This document shows positions 1 to 8,716 of a DNA stretch of 64,000 nt, piece by piece. The position numbers were made by a program, and so were the translations under genes. The first letter of the stretch is position 1. Every line of letters begins with the position of its first letter. The stretch is taken from the NCBI RefSeq assembly GCF_900241005.1, contig NZ_OEST01000003.1, forward strand, positions 248,001 to 312,000. Reading direction: 5' to 3'. The notes under the pieces are model-generated. The model did not search any database. It was not told the origin of the DNA and was given only the letters and a program-made list of their open reading frames with translations. The DNA comes from Bacteroides cutis. Its GTDB lineage: Bacteria > Bacteroidota > Bacteroidia > Bacteroidales > Bacteroidaceae.

Positions 1-399
1 GGAAAGCTGTCCGGTCAACTCTTTGTATTCTTCCTCTTCTTCCAGTTCCCTGATATGCACATTGATTTGGGATATCTTTTCTTCCTCAATCTTGAAAAAG
101 CCCTCCGGACATAGTAAATCATATATCGGCGGAACAAAAAAAGGATGTATGTTCTTTCCTGCCAGAATACCTGAAAAAGCAGCAAGGTAACCGGTTTCTC
201 CTTCTTTAGTCTGTACTACCAATACTCCGAACATTTTACCCAATTTCAATTCCTCTTTCCACGCTTGTTGGTGTGAAAGATAATCTTGCACCTCTTTCGC
301 AGCCAATACACAAAGCGGATGAGGCGTGTAACAGAACGGGTATGTAAATTTCTCGGGTAGGGGGATGTCTGCTATCGGAGTATGGAAGTGGTGTAACAT
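1..399 (-). CDS. RluA-family pseudouridine synthase, N-terminal part (runs off the left edge)
   Basis: The minus-strand frame opens with ATG at 397-399 and stays open to the window edge, giving 133 residues. The start MLHHFHTPIADIPLPEKF, the stretch with YPFCYTPHPLC and the acidic, Glu-rich segment near residue 120 resemble the long N-terminal extension of Bacteroides RluA-type 23S rRNA/tRNA pseudouridine synthases. The catalytic domain with its conserved Asp would lie outside the window, so the assignment rests on the N-terminal region only. It sits 6 bp downstream of a small gene on the same strand, so the two are probably cotranscribed. Confidence 0.6.
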   Translation of the reverse strand, partial: MLHHFHTPIADIPLPEKFTYPFCYTPHPLCVLAAKEVQDYLSHQQAWKEELKLGKMFGVLVVQTKEGETGYLAAFSGILAGKNIHPFFVPPIYDLLCPEGFFKIEEEKISQINVHIRELEEEEEYKELTGQLS

Positions 400-405
400 G
401 GGTAT

Positions 406-627
406 TCAATCATCAATGGAATAGTCATTGTCTGTATTGATGTGAAAAATATTCTCGCTCTCTTCTTCTGATCCGGATATGATCTCCTCATTAATATTTT
501 CCTCTAACCGTGGATGGTGCAACACCTTTTTCTTTTTACTATGATTGCCATATTTACGTTCTCTTTCCCAAGCAGCTTTGCGTGCCTGGTATTTTTCATA
601 TTGATTTTCAAGATAATTATCTGCCAT
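406..627 (-). CDS. small charged hypothetical protein
   Basis: A 73-residue protein rich in Lys/Arg in the first half (a KKKK run near residue 31-35) and in Glu/Asp/Ser in the second half. It has no signal peptide, membrane segment or recognisable domain. Its stop is 6 bp from the start of the pseudouridine synthase gene on the same strand, and a TAnnTTFG-type element (TAACTTTG, minus strand, 673-680) lies about 46 bp upstream of its ATG. Both facts support a real gene at the head of a two-gene operon. No function can be assigned. Confidence 0.55.
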   Translation of the reverse strand: MADNYLENQYEKYQARKAAWERERKYGNHSKKKKVLHHPRLEENINEEIISGSEEESENIFHINTDNDYSIDD

Positions 628-672
628 AAAATAACTGCTTTGGGAATAGATATTGTAGAGTTATCAATTATG

Positions 673-680
673 CAAAGTTA
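673..680 (-). promoter_or_regulatory. Bacteroides-type -7 element for the small protein / pseudouridine synthase operon
   Basis: Minus strand reads TAACTTTG, a full match to the Bacteroidota housekeeping -7 consensus TAnnTTTG. It lies about 46 bp upstream of the ATG at 627. No clear -33 TTTG was seen. Confidence 0.4.
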
Positions 681-723
681 CAGAAATCTTGCCATTTATT
701 GTTCTGCCAATTCATAAAATATC

Positions 724-766
724 TATATTTGTTTCTTTGTAATAGGATGAATGATTAATCGGAGGT
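724..766 (+). promoter_or_regulatory. Promoter -7 element and strong ribosome binding site of the alcohol dehydrogenase
   Basis: TATATTTG at 724-731 matches TAnnTTTG, with TTG at 699-701 as a loosely spaced -33. GGAGGT at 761-766, 8 bp before the ATG at 775, is a perfect Shine-Dalgarno. This is uncommon in Bacteroides and fixes the start codon. Confidence 0.55.
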
Positions 767-774
767 AAAATATT

Positions 775-1818
775 ATGTTAGCATATACATACATTGAACA
801 CGGAAAATTTGAATTGTTGCAGAAACCGGTACCAGAACTGAAAGACTCGCGTGATGCGATTGTGCGTGTAACACTGGGCAGTATCTGTACCAGCGACCTC
901 CATATTAAGCATGGTAGTGTGCCCCGTGCGGTTCCGGGAATTACGGTCGGACACGAAATGGTGGGTATCGTAGAGCAAGTGGGGCAGGACGTTACTTCAA
1001 TAAAATGCGGTGACAGGGTAACTGTAAATGTTGAGACTTTCTGCGGTGGATGTTTTTTCTGCCGTCATGGATATGTAAATAATTGTACGGATCCTGATGG
1101 CGGTTGGGCTTTAGGTTGTCGCATTGATGGCGGTCAGGCAGAGTACGTCAGAGTTCCTTATGCCGACCAAGGCTTGAACCGCATTCCGGATACAGTGAGC
1201 GATGAACAAGCGCTTTTTGTGGGTGATGTACTGGCAACTGGCTTCTGGGCAGCCCGTATCTCAGAAATTTCCGGAGAGGATACGGTTCTTGTCATCGGTG
1301 CCGGTCCTACGGGTATTTGTACTTTGCTTTGTGTCCTGTTGAAGCAACCTAAACGCATTATTGTCTGCGAGAAGTCTCCCGAAAGAATTCGTTTTGTCCG
1401 TGAACACTATCCTGATGTACAGGTGACGGGACCGGAAAACTGCAAGGAGTTTGTGTTTCAAAACAGCGAACATGGCGGAGCCGATGTCGTGTTGGAAGTG
1501 GCGGGTACTGAAGATACTTTCCGTTTAGCTTGGGAATGTGCCCGGCCCAATGCTGTGGTCACCGTCGTGGCACTCTACGATAAACCGCAACTTCTTCCTT
1601 TGCCTGATATGTATGGTAAAAATCTGACCTTCAAAACCGGTGGAGTGGATGGTTGCGATTGCGCGGAAATCCTCCGTCTGATCGGTGAAGGCAAGATTGA
1701 CACTACCCCTCTCATTACCCATCGTTTTCCTTTGAACGAAATAGAGAAGGCGTATCACATCTTTGAAAACAGGCAGGAAGGAGTTATTAAAGTTGCCATA
1801 GAAGGTTTATTTACCTGA
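775..1818 (+). CDS. zinc-dependent medium-chain alcohol dehydrogenase
   Basis: This 347-residue protein has the full length and motif order of the MDR alcohol/polyol dehydrogenase family. Catalytic zinc ligands are C38 (in ICTSD) and H60-E61 (GHE). Four structural-zinc cysteines are C90, C93, C96 and C104. The Rossmann fold follows, with the glycine motif GAGPTG near residue 175. It should oxidise an alcohol or polyol (or reduce an aldehyde) with NAD(P) in the cytoplasm; the substrate cannot be read from the sequence. The start is set by the GGAGGT site 8 bp upstream. It is transcribed alone and its 3' end overlaps the convergent methyltransferase gene by 12 bp. Confidence 0.85.
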   Translation: MLAYTYIEHGKFELLQKPVPELKDSRDAIVRVTLGSICTSDLHIKHGSVPRAVPGITVGHEMVGIVEQVGQDVTSIKCGDRVTVNVETFCGGCFFCRHGYVNNCTDPDGGWALGCRIDGGQAEYVRVPYADQGLNRIPDTVSDEQALFVGDVLATGFWAARISEISGEDTVLVIGAGPTGICTLLCVLLKQPKRIIVCEKSPERIRFVREHYPDVQVTGPENCKEFVFQNSEHGGADVVLEVAGTEDTFRLAWECARPNAVVTVVALYDKPQLLPLPDMYGKNLTFKTGGVDGCDCAEILRLIGEGKIDTTPLITHRFPLNEIEKAYHIFENRQEGVIKVAIEGLFT

Positions 1819-2619
1819 TCCTCGTGTACGGAGTTCCCAAAACGCTACAGCGGCAGCTGCCGCCACATTGAGTGAATCAACTCCGTGTGCCATCGGAATA
1901 CGAACCACGTAGTCTGCCCCGGCTATTGTTTCGTGTGCGAGCCCGTCTCCTTCAGTCCCCATTATAATGGCAAGTTTGGTTTCTTTTGCCAGCGCGGGAT
2001 GGTCTATGGAGATTGAATTGTCGGTAAGTGCCATGGCAGCTGTACGAAATCCCAAATCATTCAGGCGGTTGAGTGGACCTTCCATCCAAGTCCACGGAAC
2101 AAGAAATACCGATCCCATGGATACTCTTACTGCACGGCGGTTCAGTGGGTCGCACGAGGTAGGTGTGAGCAGTACCGCATCTATCCCCAAAGCAGCGGCC
2201 GAGCGAAAGATAGCACCGATATTGGTAGTATCCACCACGCCATCCACCACCACGATGCGGCGCGCATCTCGGCATACTTCCTCAATGTTGCGTGGCTGCG
2301 GACGGCGCATGGCGCACAGAACACCCCGTGTGAGAGTATAGCCGGTGAGTGTGGCAAGTAATTCTCTGTCACCCGTATATACAGGTATGTCTCCACATCG
2401 TCCAATGATAGTGGCGGCATCTCCGGTGATATGCTTTTTTTCGCATAAAAGAGCAAGAGGTTCATATCCTGCTTCTAAAGCCACAGTGATAACCTTAGGA
2501 CTTTCTGCAATAAAGATACCTTTTGAAGGCTCTATACGGTTACGTAATTGCGCTTCAGTGAGGGTGCTGAATATTTCTACTCCGGGGTGGGAGAGGGAAG
2601 ATATTTGGATGATGGGCAT
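1807..2619 (-). CDS. TrmH/SpoU-family RNA 2'-O-methyltransferase
   Basis: The protein is 270 residues when started at the internal MPIIQIS methionine. An upstream in-frame ATG at 2652 would add 11 low-complexity residues and overlap the promoter, so I prefer 2619. An N-terminal substrate-binding domain is followed by a SPOUT (knotted) domain. Visible SPOUT motifs are NIGAIFRSAAALG (motif 1), IIMGTEGDGL (motif 2) and IPMAHGVDSLNVAAAAAV (motif 3). It should methylate a ribose 2'-OH in rRNA or tRNA using S-adenosylmethionine; the target nucleotide cannot be deduced. A TACCTTTG -7 element lies on its strand at 2650-2657. It is the last core gene before the accessory block. Confidence 0.85.
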   Translation of the reverse strand: MPIIQISSLSHPGVEIFSTLTEAQLRNRIEPSKGIFIAESPKVITVALEAGYEPLALLCEKKHITGDAATIIGRCGDIPVYTGDRELLATLTGYTLTRGVLCAMRRPQPRNIEEVCRDARRIVVVDGVVDTTNIGAIFRSAAALGIDAVLLTPTSCDPLNRRAVRVSMGSVFLVPWTWMEGPLNRLNDLGFRTAAMALTDNSISIDHPALAKETKLAIIMGTEGDGLAHETIAGADYVVRIPMAHGVDSLNVAAAAAVAFWELRTRGSGK

Positions 2620-2649
2620 GGTTGTTACAGTGTTTTTATTATTTTTTGG

Positions 2650-2657
2650 CAAAGGTA
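2650..2657 (-). promoter_or_regulatory. -7 element of the TrmH-type methyltransferase gene
   Basis: Minus strand reads TACCTTTG, a full TAnnTTTG match 31 bp upstream of the preferred ATG at 2619. This supports the shorter start. Confidence 0.5.
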
Positions 2658-3044
2658 GAAACTTTTGTTCTGAATGTTTCGTCTTTTACATAATCTTTGG
2701 GAGGATGCTTGATTTGATGTCCTGTCATCATTCCTATCCCATGATGTTCGATGGATTTTTGTTGGCAAAGAGTAATTGTTCAGATAACTTGCCGTTTCGG
2801 GCAGCTTGTCAAATATCAAAATAAATGTAAGGCTTCACGGAGAACCGGACAGATTTCCCCGAGATTATAAACTTGGCATATCTATTTGTCAAATTGATTT
2901 TAAAATAGTACTTATGAGGCGATTCCTGTTTCTAAATCGCTCCTTTTACTGACATACACACTTCCCGTAAACTCCGAAAGCGTATGATTTTGTGCATGAA
3001 TATACAATGTTTTTACCGAATACCCATCGGCTTTACATTTTCCG

Positions 3045-3132
3045 TGCGAGAGATGTTAACTTCCCACGTGAGGGATATTAATTTCTTACGCGAGAGTTGT
3101 TAACTTCTGGCGTGATGGATGTTAACTTCCCT
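3045..3132. repeat. Four tandem 22-bp repeats
   Basis: Four consecutive 22-bp units at 3045-3066, 3067-3088, 3089-3110 and 3111-3132 share the pattern CGYGAGRGATGTTAACTTCC. They are imperfect, with several differences per unit. Weaker units may continue to about 3198 (for example CGTGAAAAGAACATTTTCGTAT at 3177). The units overlap the start of an open frame that I do not believe is coding. Confidence 0.75.
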
Positions 3133-3797
3133 CATAGGAAAAATGAATATTTCTACTGGGAACGCTCTTTTTCTTCCGTGAAAAGAACATTTTCGTATGG
3201 ACAGTCGACTGTTTCCCGTTTATTTGAGTTGTACATATTTCTGTATTTTGCTATTTATGAAGAAGATACGGATTTTCGTTTGCATATTTTCGCTTACGTC
3301 TGCCAACGGGTGAAAATATGCGATTCTCAGAATGCAGAAAGTGCAAAGTGTCAAAAACGTGTAAGTAATACCGAGGTTACTCTCTTTGGGGATTGCTGAA
3401 ACAGATGTGTTTCCCTGTTAAATTTTTACTGGTTTTCGATGCAGCATATTATGCTAATTGATTATCAATAGTTTACGGCTTAAAAGATAGACTGCTCAAA
3501 AATTTACTTGTTTTTTTTGCCGAAAATCGAAGATTTAACGTTTTTAACCTTAGTTTGTCTTCAAACGAAGGGAAAAAGAGAAAAATGGCTCTCTTTTGCT
3601 CCGAAACCTCCGGTTCGCGAAGATAAGGCATATCGGTGATTATTTCGCCGATTCGAGTTGCAAAATCAGAGATGGTTTTACGGATTTTGGGGTTGGCTCT
3701 TGTGTCTTACAATAGCTCGAATCATGTCTGTTTTGTGAGCAGGATTTCTGTGTCTTTTGCAGCCAAAAAAAGAAAGTCGGCAGATATAGTTCGGTTC

Positions 3798-3822
3798 GGC
3801 TTTGGCGAAGCCATTTTTTTTC
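3798..3822 (+). terminator. Terminator-like hairpin followed by a T-run
   Basis: GGCTT-TGGCG-AAGCC (3798-3812) is followed by A and a run of T from 3814. It has the form of an intrinsic terminator on the plus strand, yet no gene is recognised upstream. It may insulate the island from read-through. Confidence 0.45.
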
Positions 3823-3836
3823 TCTCCCTCTGTTAG

Positions 3837-3881
3837 CTTTACTTTAATGTACGTATATATGAATACGGAGATAAAGTAAAG
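3837..3881. repeat. Inverted repeat upstream of hipB, related to a second copy downstream of repA
   Basis: CTTTACTTTA (3837-3846) and TAAAGTAAAG (3872-3881) are perfect 10-bp inverted arms with 25 bp between them. The right arm lies in ATAAAGTAAAGTTGA (3871-3885), which recurs exactly at 34431-34445, also as the right part of a hairpin. Confidence 0.6.
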
Positions 3882-3943
3882 TTGATTTTCATTTTGAGGT
3901 GCAAATAAATTCTGAATTTGGTGGTATATTCAGGAATAAGTCT

Positions 3944-3951
3944 TATTTTTG
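3944..3951 (+). promoter_or_regulatory. -7 element upstream of hipB
   Basis: TATTTTTG matches TAnnTTTG and lies 44 bp upstream of the hipB ATG. A TTTG at 3917-3920 is a possible -33 with a slightly long spacer. It is the likely start of transcription of the island. Confidence 0.45.
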
Positions 3952-3994
3952 TATTGAATAATATTTTGTTTGTTGATTGGCAGATATGTAAACT

Positions 3995-4312
3995 ATGAAT
4001 AATATAATAGCTTTTAATGTTTCAAGTCCCAGTGATATTGCTTTGCAAATTGCAGCAAGAGTCAAGGTTCGGAGACTTGAATTGGACTTAACTCAAGAAG
4101 GATTGGCAGCAAGAGCAGGAGTCAAGTTTGCTACTTATCGCAGATTTGAGCAGACGGGAGAGATTTCATTAAGAGGATTGCTTCAAGTAGGCTTTGCTTT
4201 GAATGCGCTTTCTGATTTTGATGCTCTTTTTGCGCAGAAGCAATATCAGTCATTAGATGATGTATTGAATGAGCAAAGTGTTATACGTAAAAGAGGGAAG
4301 AAAAATGAATAG
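3995..4312 (+). CDS. hipB: HipB-like antitoxin / XRE-family helix-turn-helix regulator
   Basis: This 105-residue protein has a helix-turn-helix at about residues 17-65 (RVKVRRLELDLTQEGLAARAG...TYRRFEQTGEISLRGLLQ), typical of HipB-type antitoxins that bind the operator of their own operon and cover the HipA kinase. The original partner overlapped it: an ATG at 4305 begins a hipA-like frame 8 bp before the hipB stop. That frame is now only a remnant, and the complete hipA lies 4.4 kb downstream beyond the inserted STAND gene. HipB may still autoregulate the group. Confidence 0.8.
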   Translation: MNNIIAFNVSSPSDIALQIAARVKVRRLELDLTQEGLAARAGVKFATYRRFEQTGEISLRGLLQVGFALNALSDFDALFAQKQYQSLDDVLNEQSVIRKRGKKNE

Positions 4313-4418
4313 CATAAAGCAGATAGAAATCATTTATGACAATCGTTTGGTCGGTCGTTTGGCCTTGTTGAGGACAACGAGCAATTTTCTAAAATATATT
4401 CAAGAAAATGGCCTTTAA
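4305..4418 (+). pseudogene. 5' remnant of hipA (duplicated copy)
   Basis: The frame begins ATG AAT AGC ATA and encodes MNSIKQIEIIYDNRLVGRLAL, after which it diverges and stops (37 codons in all). The first 63 nucleotides match the start of the intact hipA at 8717-8779 with only four substitutions, three of them synonymous. The ribosome binding region just upstream is also similar. This is a partial copy left when the neighbouring large gene entered the hipBA operon. The unrelated tail (from LRTTSNF) is new sequence. Confidence 0.85.
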
Positions 4419-4420
4419 TT

Positions 4421-7400
4421 ATGAGCGATAGGGAACTAATTCCAAATGTTAATGTTACTGAATCCAGTAAATTGGATAGCCGTTCAATTCGGTTTTTGAA
4501 AGATATCTTTCCGGATGACTTGGTTGACTGTTCTCAGCTTCAAGAAGGCGGTACCTTGCCGAATATTGATGGATATCTTGATATTCTGTGTCCTGATGGT
4601 ACCGCAAGAGAAAAGGTTGTGGTTCAAGTTAAACATCTTACTTATCCAGAGAAAAATGGGGATGTATATTATGACATTCCTCAGTCGATTTATGCATATG
4701 CAGAACGACATAAAGGTGAACTTGTCTTATTTATTGCTTGTGATTATGAGCACAAAAAAATTTATTGGAGAAATATTAGCGAAACTTCAATAGAAGAATT
4801 TAGAAATAAGTCAGATCACATACAAAATACAGCAAGATATCATTTTCTTGATAGTGAAAAATGCTCAGAAAACAATGTAAAAGAAACTATTGAACTTTGG
4901 CGTGAACTATATAAAAAGAAAATGGATTCCATTAAGGATGACCGAAAATTGGCAGATCAGTTTGCTTCAAAACAAAGGATGTGCTTTAATCTCATTTCCT
5001 CTGAATTACACGGTGTAAAAGATTCCCATATATATAGGTATCAGGTTGATGAAGTAATGCAATGGATTACGAAAGATATCAGCAGAAATGAGAAATCCAT
5101 TTGTCTTCTTGCAGGTGATGCCGGAGTAGGTAAGTCAGCTGTATTAAAAGAACTGATTTCTAAGAACCGGAATGATGGTATCAAGTATTTATGCATTAAA
5201 GCTGATTCTATTGATGATAATGGTAATCCTATCACTTTAGGCGAATTGCGTGATACATTGGCATATTACAGTGCATCAGCTGAGAACGTGATTCTGATTA
5301 TAGATCAAATCGATGCACTGTCTCAATCTCTCACTAACGATAGAACACACTTAAATATGATGATGGCAGTACTATCATCACTGGAAGATTGGACTAATGT
5401 TAAAGCTGTTGTTTCGTGTCGTAAATATGATCTTGAATATGATTCTATTTTAAATAGCCTTAAGGATAAATCCACAATTATTGAGATAGGAGAACTGTCC
5501 GATGAGGAGGTTGCCATGGCACTTGATAAACTGGAAGAAGGGCTTAGCAAGAAAGTAGATTGTGTGACGGCTAAAATACTCAGAACAGTTCAGGTTCTGA
5601 ATTCATTTTCTATTTTGTTTCAGCGGAATAAATCAAGAATAAACTTCAATAGTCAGATAGAACTTTACGATGCCCTATGGGACACTATCATTTTGGATTC
5701 ATCCTCACAATATGATGTGGAAATAAGGGAACAGTTGATGTATAAGATTGCTGAAACAATACGTAAGGCTGGAACCTTGAATCCTCAGTTTGCACCAACC
5801 TCCAGTCAGAAACAAGCTTACGAGTATCTGGCAAGCAATGGTCTTATCCGGCGTGAGGGATGTGCTGTTTCATTCTTCCATCAATCTTTCTATGAATATA
5901 CTCTTGCCCGTCATTATTCTGAAAATAATAGTCTGTTTGCAACTGATATCAAAAAAGAGATTCAGGGCTTGGAAATGAGATCAATGGTTAAGGCCGTTCT
6001 TGATTTTAAACGGGGGCATGATATCATCAAATTCGTTGAAGAAGCTCGTAGTATCCTCATGGATTCGGATATTAGACTTCATCTAAAACTATTAACATTA
6101 TCGGTATTAGCTTTTGTAAATAATCCATCCTGTGGTGAAAAACTTCTTATTACCGAGGTCTATCAGAAAGATAGAAAAATGTTGGGATATTTCCTTCGAG
6201 GAGTAAGTTCAATAAGTTGGTTTCCAACTATCCGAAATATTTTGAACAGAATGATGCCTGAACTCAGGAAGACCGATGAAGTGTTTTTCCCAATCATGGT
6301 ATGTTTATCCCGCTATGCTTTCCGTAATCCAGAAGATGTGTATGGTATGATTAATCAAATACAAGATCAGGAATCAAGATTATTAGCTATTGCATATAAT
6401 TTGAGAGAACATAACGACTATGGTCAATCTTGTGTTCTCAAAGCATACGCTGAAACAAAATCACAAAACGCTTTTTTTGTCATCAATATAATTCAGGATG
6501 CAATTCAAAGCAACAGTAAATTTGCTTTGGAGGAGACAGAGAAACTGATTATAGATTGTTTTATGTCTGAAGACTCATGTAATAAACATGATCAATATGA
6601 GTTGGCGAAAGTATTATGCCCCAAACTGTCTATTGAATACTCGAAGGAAATGCTCAGAGTACTGCACAATTGCATTTGCAAAACGGTATATAAAACAGCG
6701 CAAAATGGCTATTATGGTTTTTCAACAACAAAAGCATTCTACAGGATTGATATGGAGACTAGTAACGGAAAACTGCTGAAGATATACGAAGACCTTTTGA
6801 TTCGCTATTCGCCAGATGAAACTATTGTGCGCCCACTCGTTATAGACCTTTTGTCACTGAAAAATGAGACAACATTATCTATGGCTTTTACTGCTATGGC
6901 AGTAGCTCCAAAATTGTATGATAATTTGATTCGTCCTCTCTTGGAGAACAGTGAGGAAATCGAAAGATATCTTCACGGAGATGTAGAGTTTTTCTTTTTG
7001 AAAATGCTTAGAGCTTGGTATGATACATTGAACGAAAACGATGCAGAGTTGTATCAGAGATTATTGTTATCTTATAAGTCTGAATTCGATTTTAAATACG
7101 ATGCTGCAAGAAAGTGGAGTCGATTCCTATGTCCTCATTTATGGTGGAACAAATGGGTACTGATATGCAATACATTGCCAGAAGACCTTATGATTCCGGA
7201 AATGAAGAGATGTTATCAAGAACTTATGCGCAGATTTGGAAGACGATATGAAGTTGAAAAGCCTGATCATTCTGTTATTGTAGGACATTTTTGTGGTGGT
7301 GTTGTAAGTAGTGAAAAATATGGAAGATGGCCGATTTCGAACTGGCTGAGTTCATTTCTGAAACTTGGAGAATATAAATGGCGTGAAGGTAGAAATCCTA

Positions 7401-8695
7401 TCAGCCTAAGAGAACATGCTGATGCTTTTAAAAAGTGTGTGACCTCTGAGCCTAATAAGTTTTACGATTTTGTATTGGAAATAAGCACTATGGCTGATAT
7501 TTCGGATATGTATAAAGTTGCCGGTCTTGAAGGTCTTCTTGCTGGCGGAATCAATCCTAATTCTCTTTGGAATTTGGCGGAGCTGTACATCACAGAAGTG
7601 TTTGCCAAGTTAGATAGCTATACGTTTAGCCAAATTGTTGAGTACTATATTAAAGAGGAAAATAGGCATATTGATGGAATCATGCAGTTATGCAAAACTC
7701 TTACTATTGATTCTTTTGCTGAGAATGATAGTTTAGTTATAGATGAGGATAGAAACATGGATATGAGTAGGCGAGCATCTGACTTACTTACAAGGGGTAT
7801 GAATTCGTATCAAGGTCGTGCTGCTGAATTATTAGTGCATATGTGTACGATACCGTCGCGTAGATTGGAAATTTACGAGTTCTTCACCAATTGCTGTTCG
7901 ATCTTGCACGACTGTGTGAAAACTATGCCACTTTATTACCTTAATACGGAAAGCTATTTTGATGAAGAACTATATTTCCGGATGCTGAAACCTCTTCTTT
8001 CTGGTATGGGCCCCGAAGCATTATATATTCGAGCAAATGCAATACAATGGTGCTTTTACCATAAGAATGATGTAGTAAGTAATTATATCAATTGTATTGA
8101 GCATGATTTTTCAAGCCATGAATTACTCGTTCAGATATATTTTTATGGTGCGGTAGGGGGACAGAATTCAGAGGAATGTGAAGATCGACTTGAGAAAATA
8201 CTTGCTGTTGATAATGAGGATATTGTAGCAAAAATCGTTGAGATTGCCATGAAGTCATATGTGTATGCTGAATACCGAGATTTAAGCATGAAGTATCTAG
8301 AACGATATGCAATGGACAATAGGGAAAAAGTTGTAAATGCGTACTTATGGTATTGTAATTCCCTCCCAATTGAGGCTTTTGACTGGTACTGCGGTATTGT
8401 CAAGACCAATATGGGTAAGAAGGATAGAGAAATATATAATCAGCTAGAATATGTAAAGAAATGTATTCCAGTTTATCCCGTCCAGTCTTATAAATTCATC
8501 TCCTCTCAGAGGTATTCTGACATAGATGGTGTAAATATGGTCGATGATGAAATAGTTGAAATTTTACTTGAGATATATAAAAAACTGAGTCAGGATGAGA
8601 ATGAGGATGCTATGAATGAGATACTTGATTTATTTGATGAATACATTTATCGTGATAATAGGGTTTTGAAAAATGCGGTTTCTCTATTGTCATAA
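4421..8695 (+). CDS. PD-(D/E)XK-like nuclease (DUF4365-type) fused to STAND-type P-loop ATPase, candidate antiviral protein
   Basis: A single 1424-residue protein. Residues about 15-125 resemble DUF4365-type restriction-endonuclease folds: PNIDGYLDI (D50, D54) then VVVQVK (Q69, K71), a D...QxK arrangement. A STAND/NACHT-like ATPase follows: Walker A GDAGVGKS at 232-239, Walker B ILIIDQIDAL at 291-300, a VVSCRKYD sensor-like segment near 331 and a winged-helix-like ELSDEEV region near 358. The last 850 residues are helical and motif-poor, as in the sensor arms of antiviral STAND (Avs) proteins. Inference: the C-terminal part recognises a phage product and the N-terminal domain cuts DNA. It lies between hipB and hipA and is AT-rich. 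It could instead be a regulator of unknown role. Confidence 0.65.
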   Translation: MSDRELIPNVNVTESSKLDSRSIRFLKDIFPDDLVDCSQLQEGGTLPNIDGYLDILCPDGTAREKVVVQVKHLTYPEKNGDVYYDIPQSIYAYAERHKGELVLFIACDYEHKKIYWRNISETSIEEFRNKSDHIQNTARYHFLDSEKCSENNVKETIELWRELYKKKMDSIKDDRKLADQFASKQRMCFNLISSELHGVKDSHIYRYQVDEVMQWITKDISRNEKSICLLAGDAGVGKSAVLKELISKNRNDGIKYLCIKADSIDDNGNPITLGELRDTLAYYSASAENVILIIDQIDALSQSLTNDRTHLNMMMAVLSSLEDWTNVKAVVSCRKYDLEYDSILNSLKDKSTIIEIGELSDEEVAMALDKLEEGLSKKVDCVTAKILRTVQVLNSFSILFQRNKSRINFNSQIELYDALWDTIILDSSSQYDVEIREQLMYKIAETIRKAGTLNPQFAPTSSQKQAYEYLASNGLIRREGCAVSFFHQSFYEYTLARHYSENNSLFATDIKKEIQGLEMRSMVKAVLDFKRGHDIIKFVEEARSILMDSDIRLHLKLLTLSVLAFVNNPSCGEKLLITEVYQKDRKMLGYFLRGVSSISWFPTIRNILNRMMPELRKTDEVFFPIMVCLSRYAFRNPEDVYGMINQIQDQESRLLAIAYNLREHNDYGQSCVLKAYAETKSQNAFFVINIIQDAIQSNSKFALEETEKLIIDCFMSEDSCNKHDQYELAKVLCPKLSIEYSKEMLRVLHNCICKTVYKTAQNGYYGFSTTKAFYRIDMETSNGKLLKIYEDLLIRYSPDETIVRPLVIDLLSLKNETTLSMAFTAMAVAPKLYDNLIRPLLENSEEIERYLHGDVEFFFLKMLRAWYDTLNENDAELYQRLLLSYKSEFDFKYDAARKWSRFLCPHLWWNKWVLICNTLPEDLMIPEMKRCYQELMRRFGRRYEVEKPDHSVIVGHFCGGVVSSEKYGRWPISNWLSSFLKLGEYKWREGRNPISLREHADAFKKCVTSEPNKFYDFVLEISTMADISDMYKVAGLEGLLAGGINPNSLWNLAELYITEVFAKLDSYTFSQIVEYYIKEENRHIDGIMQLCKTLTIDSFAENDSLVIDEDRNMDMSRRASDLLTRGMNSYQGRAAELLVHMCTIPSRRLEIYEFFTNCCSILHDCVKTMPLYYLNTESYFDEELYFRMLKPLLSGMGPEALYIRANAIQWCFYHKNDVVSNYINCIEHDFSSHELLVQIYFYGAVGGQNSEECEDRLEKILAVDNEDIVAKIVEIAMKSYVYAEYRDLSMKYLERYAMDNREKVVNAYLWYCNSLPIEAFDWYCGIVKTNMGKKDREIYNQLEYVKKCIPVYPVQSYKFISSQRYSDIDGVNMVDDEIVEILLEIYKKLSQDENEDAMNEILDLFDEYIYRDNRVLKNAVSLLS

Positions 8696-8716
8696 CTTTT
8701 AAAAGAGGAAAAAAAC

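Larger units (their letters stand above)
2658..3836. other. Long non-coding stretch at the left edge of the accessory block
   Basis: No convincing gene was found here. The open frames at 2345-2824, 3097-3399 and 3636-3836 (plus) have no ribosome binding site context, no recognisable motif, and run through repeats. What can be seen is a set of 22-bp tandem repeats at 3045-3132 and a terminator-like hairpin at 3798-3822. The junction between core chromosome and mobile element should fall somewhere in this stretch. Confidence 0.5.

Noticed and set aside
3045..3198. The 22-bp repeats as a CRISPR array
   Set aside because: The units are contiguous with no spacers and are degenerate; no cas genes are present.
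3097..3399. Plus-strand open frame of 100 codons
   Set aside because: It begins inside the 22-bp repeat array, has no ribosome binding context, and its predicted protein shows no domain or compositional sign of being real.
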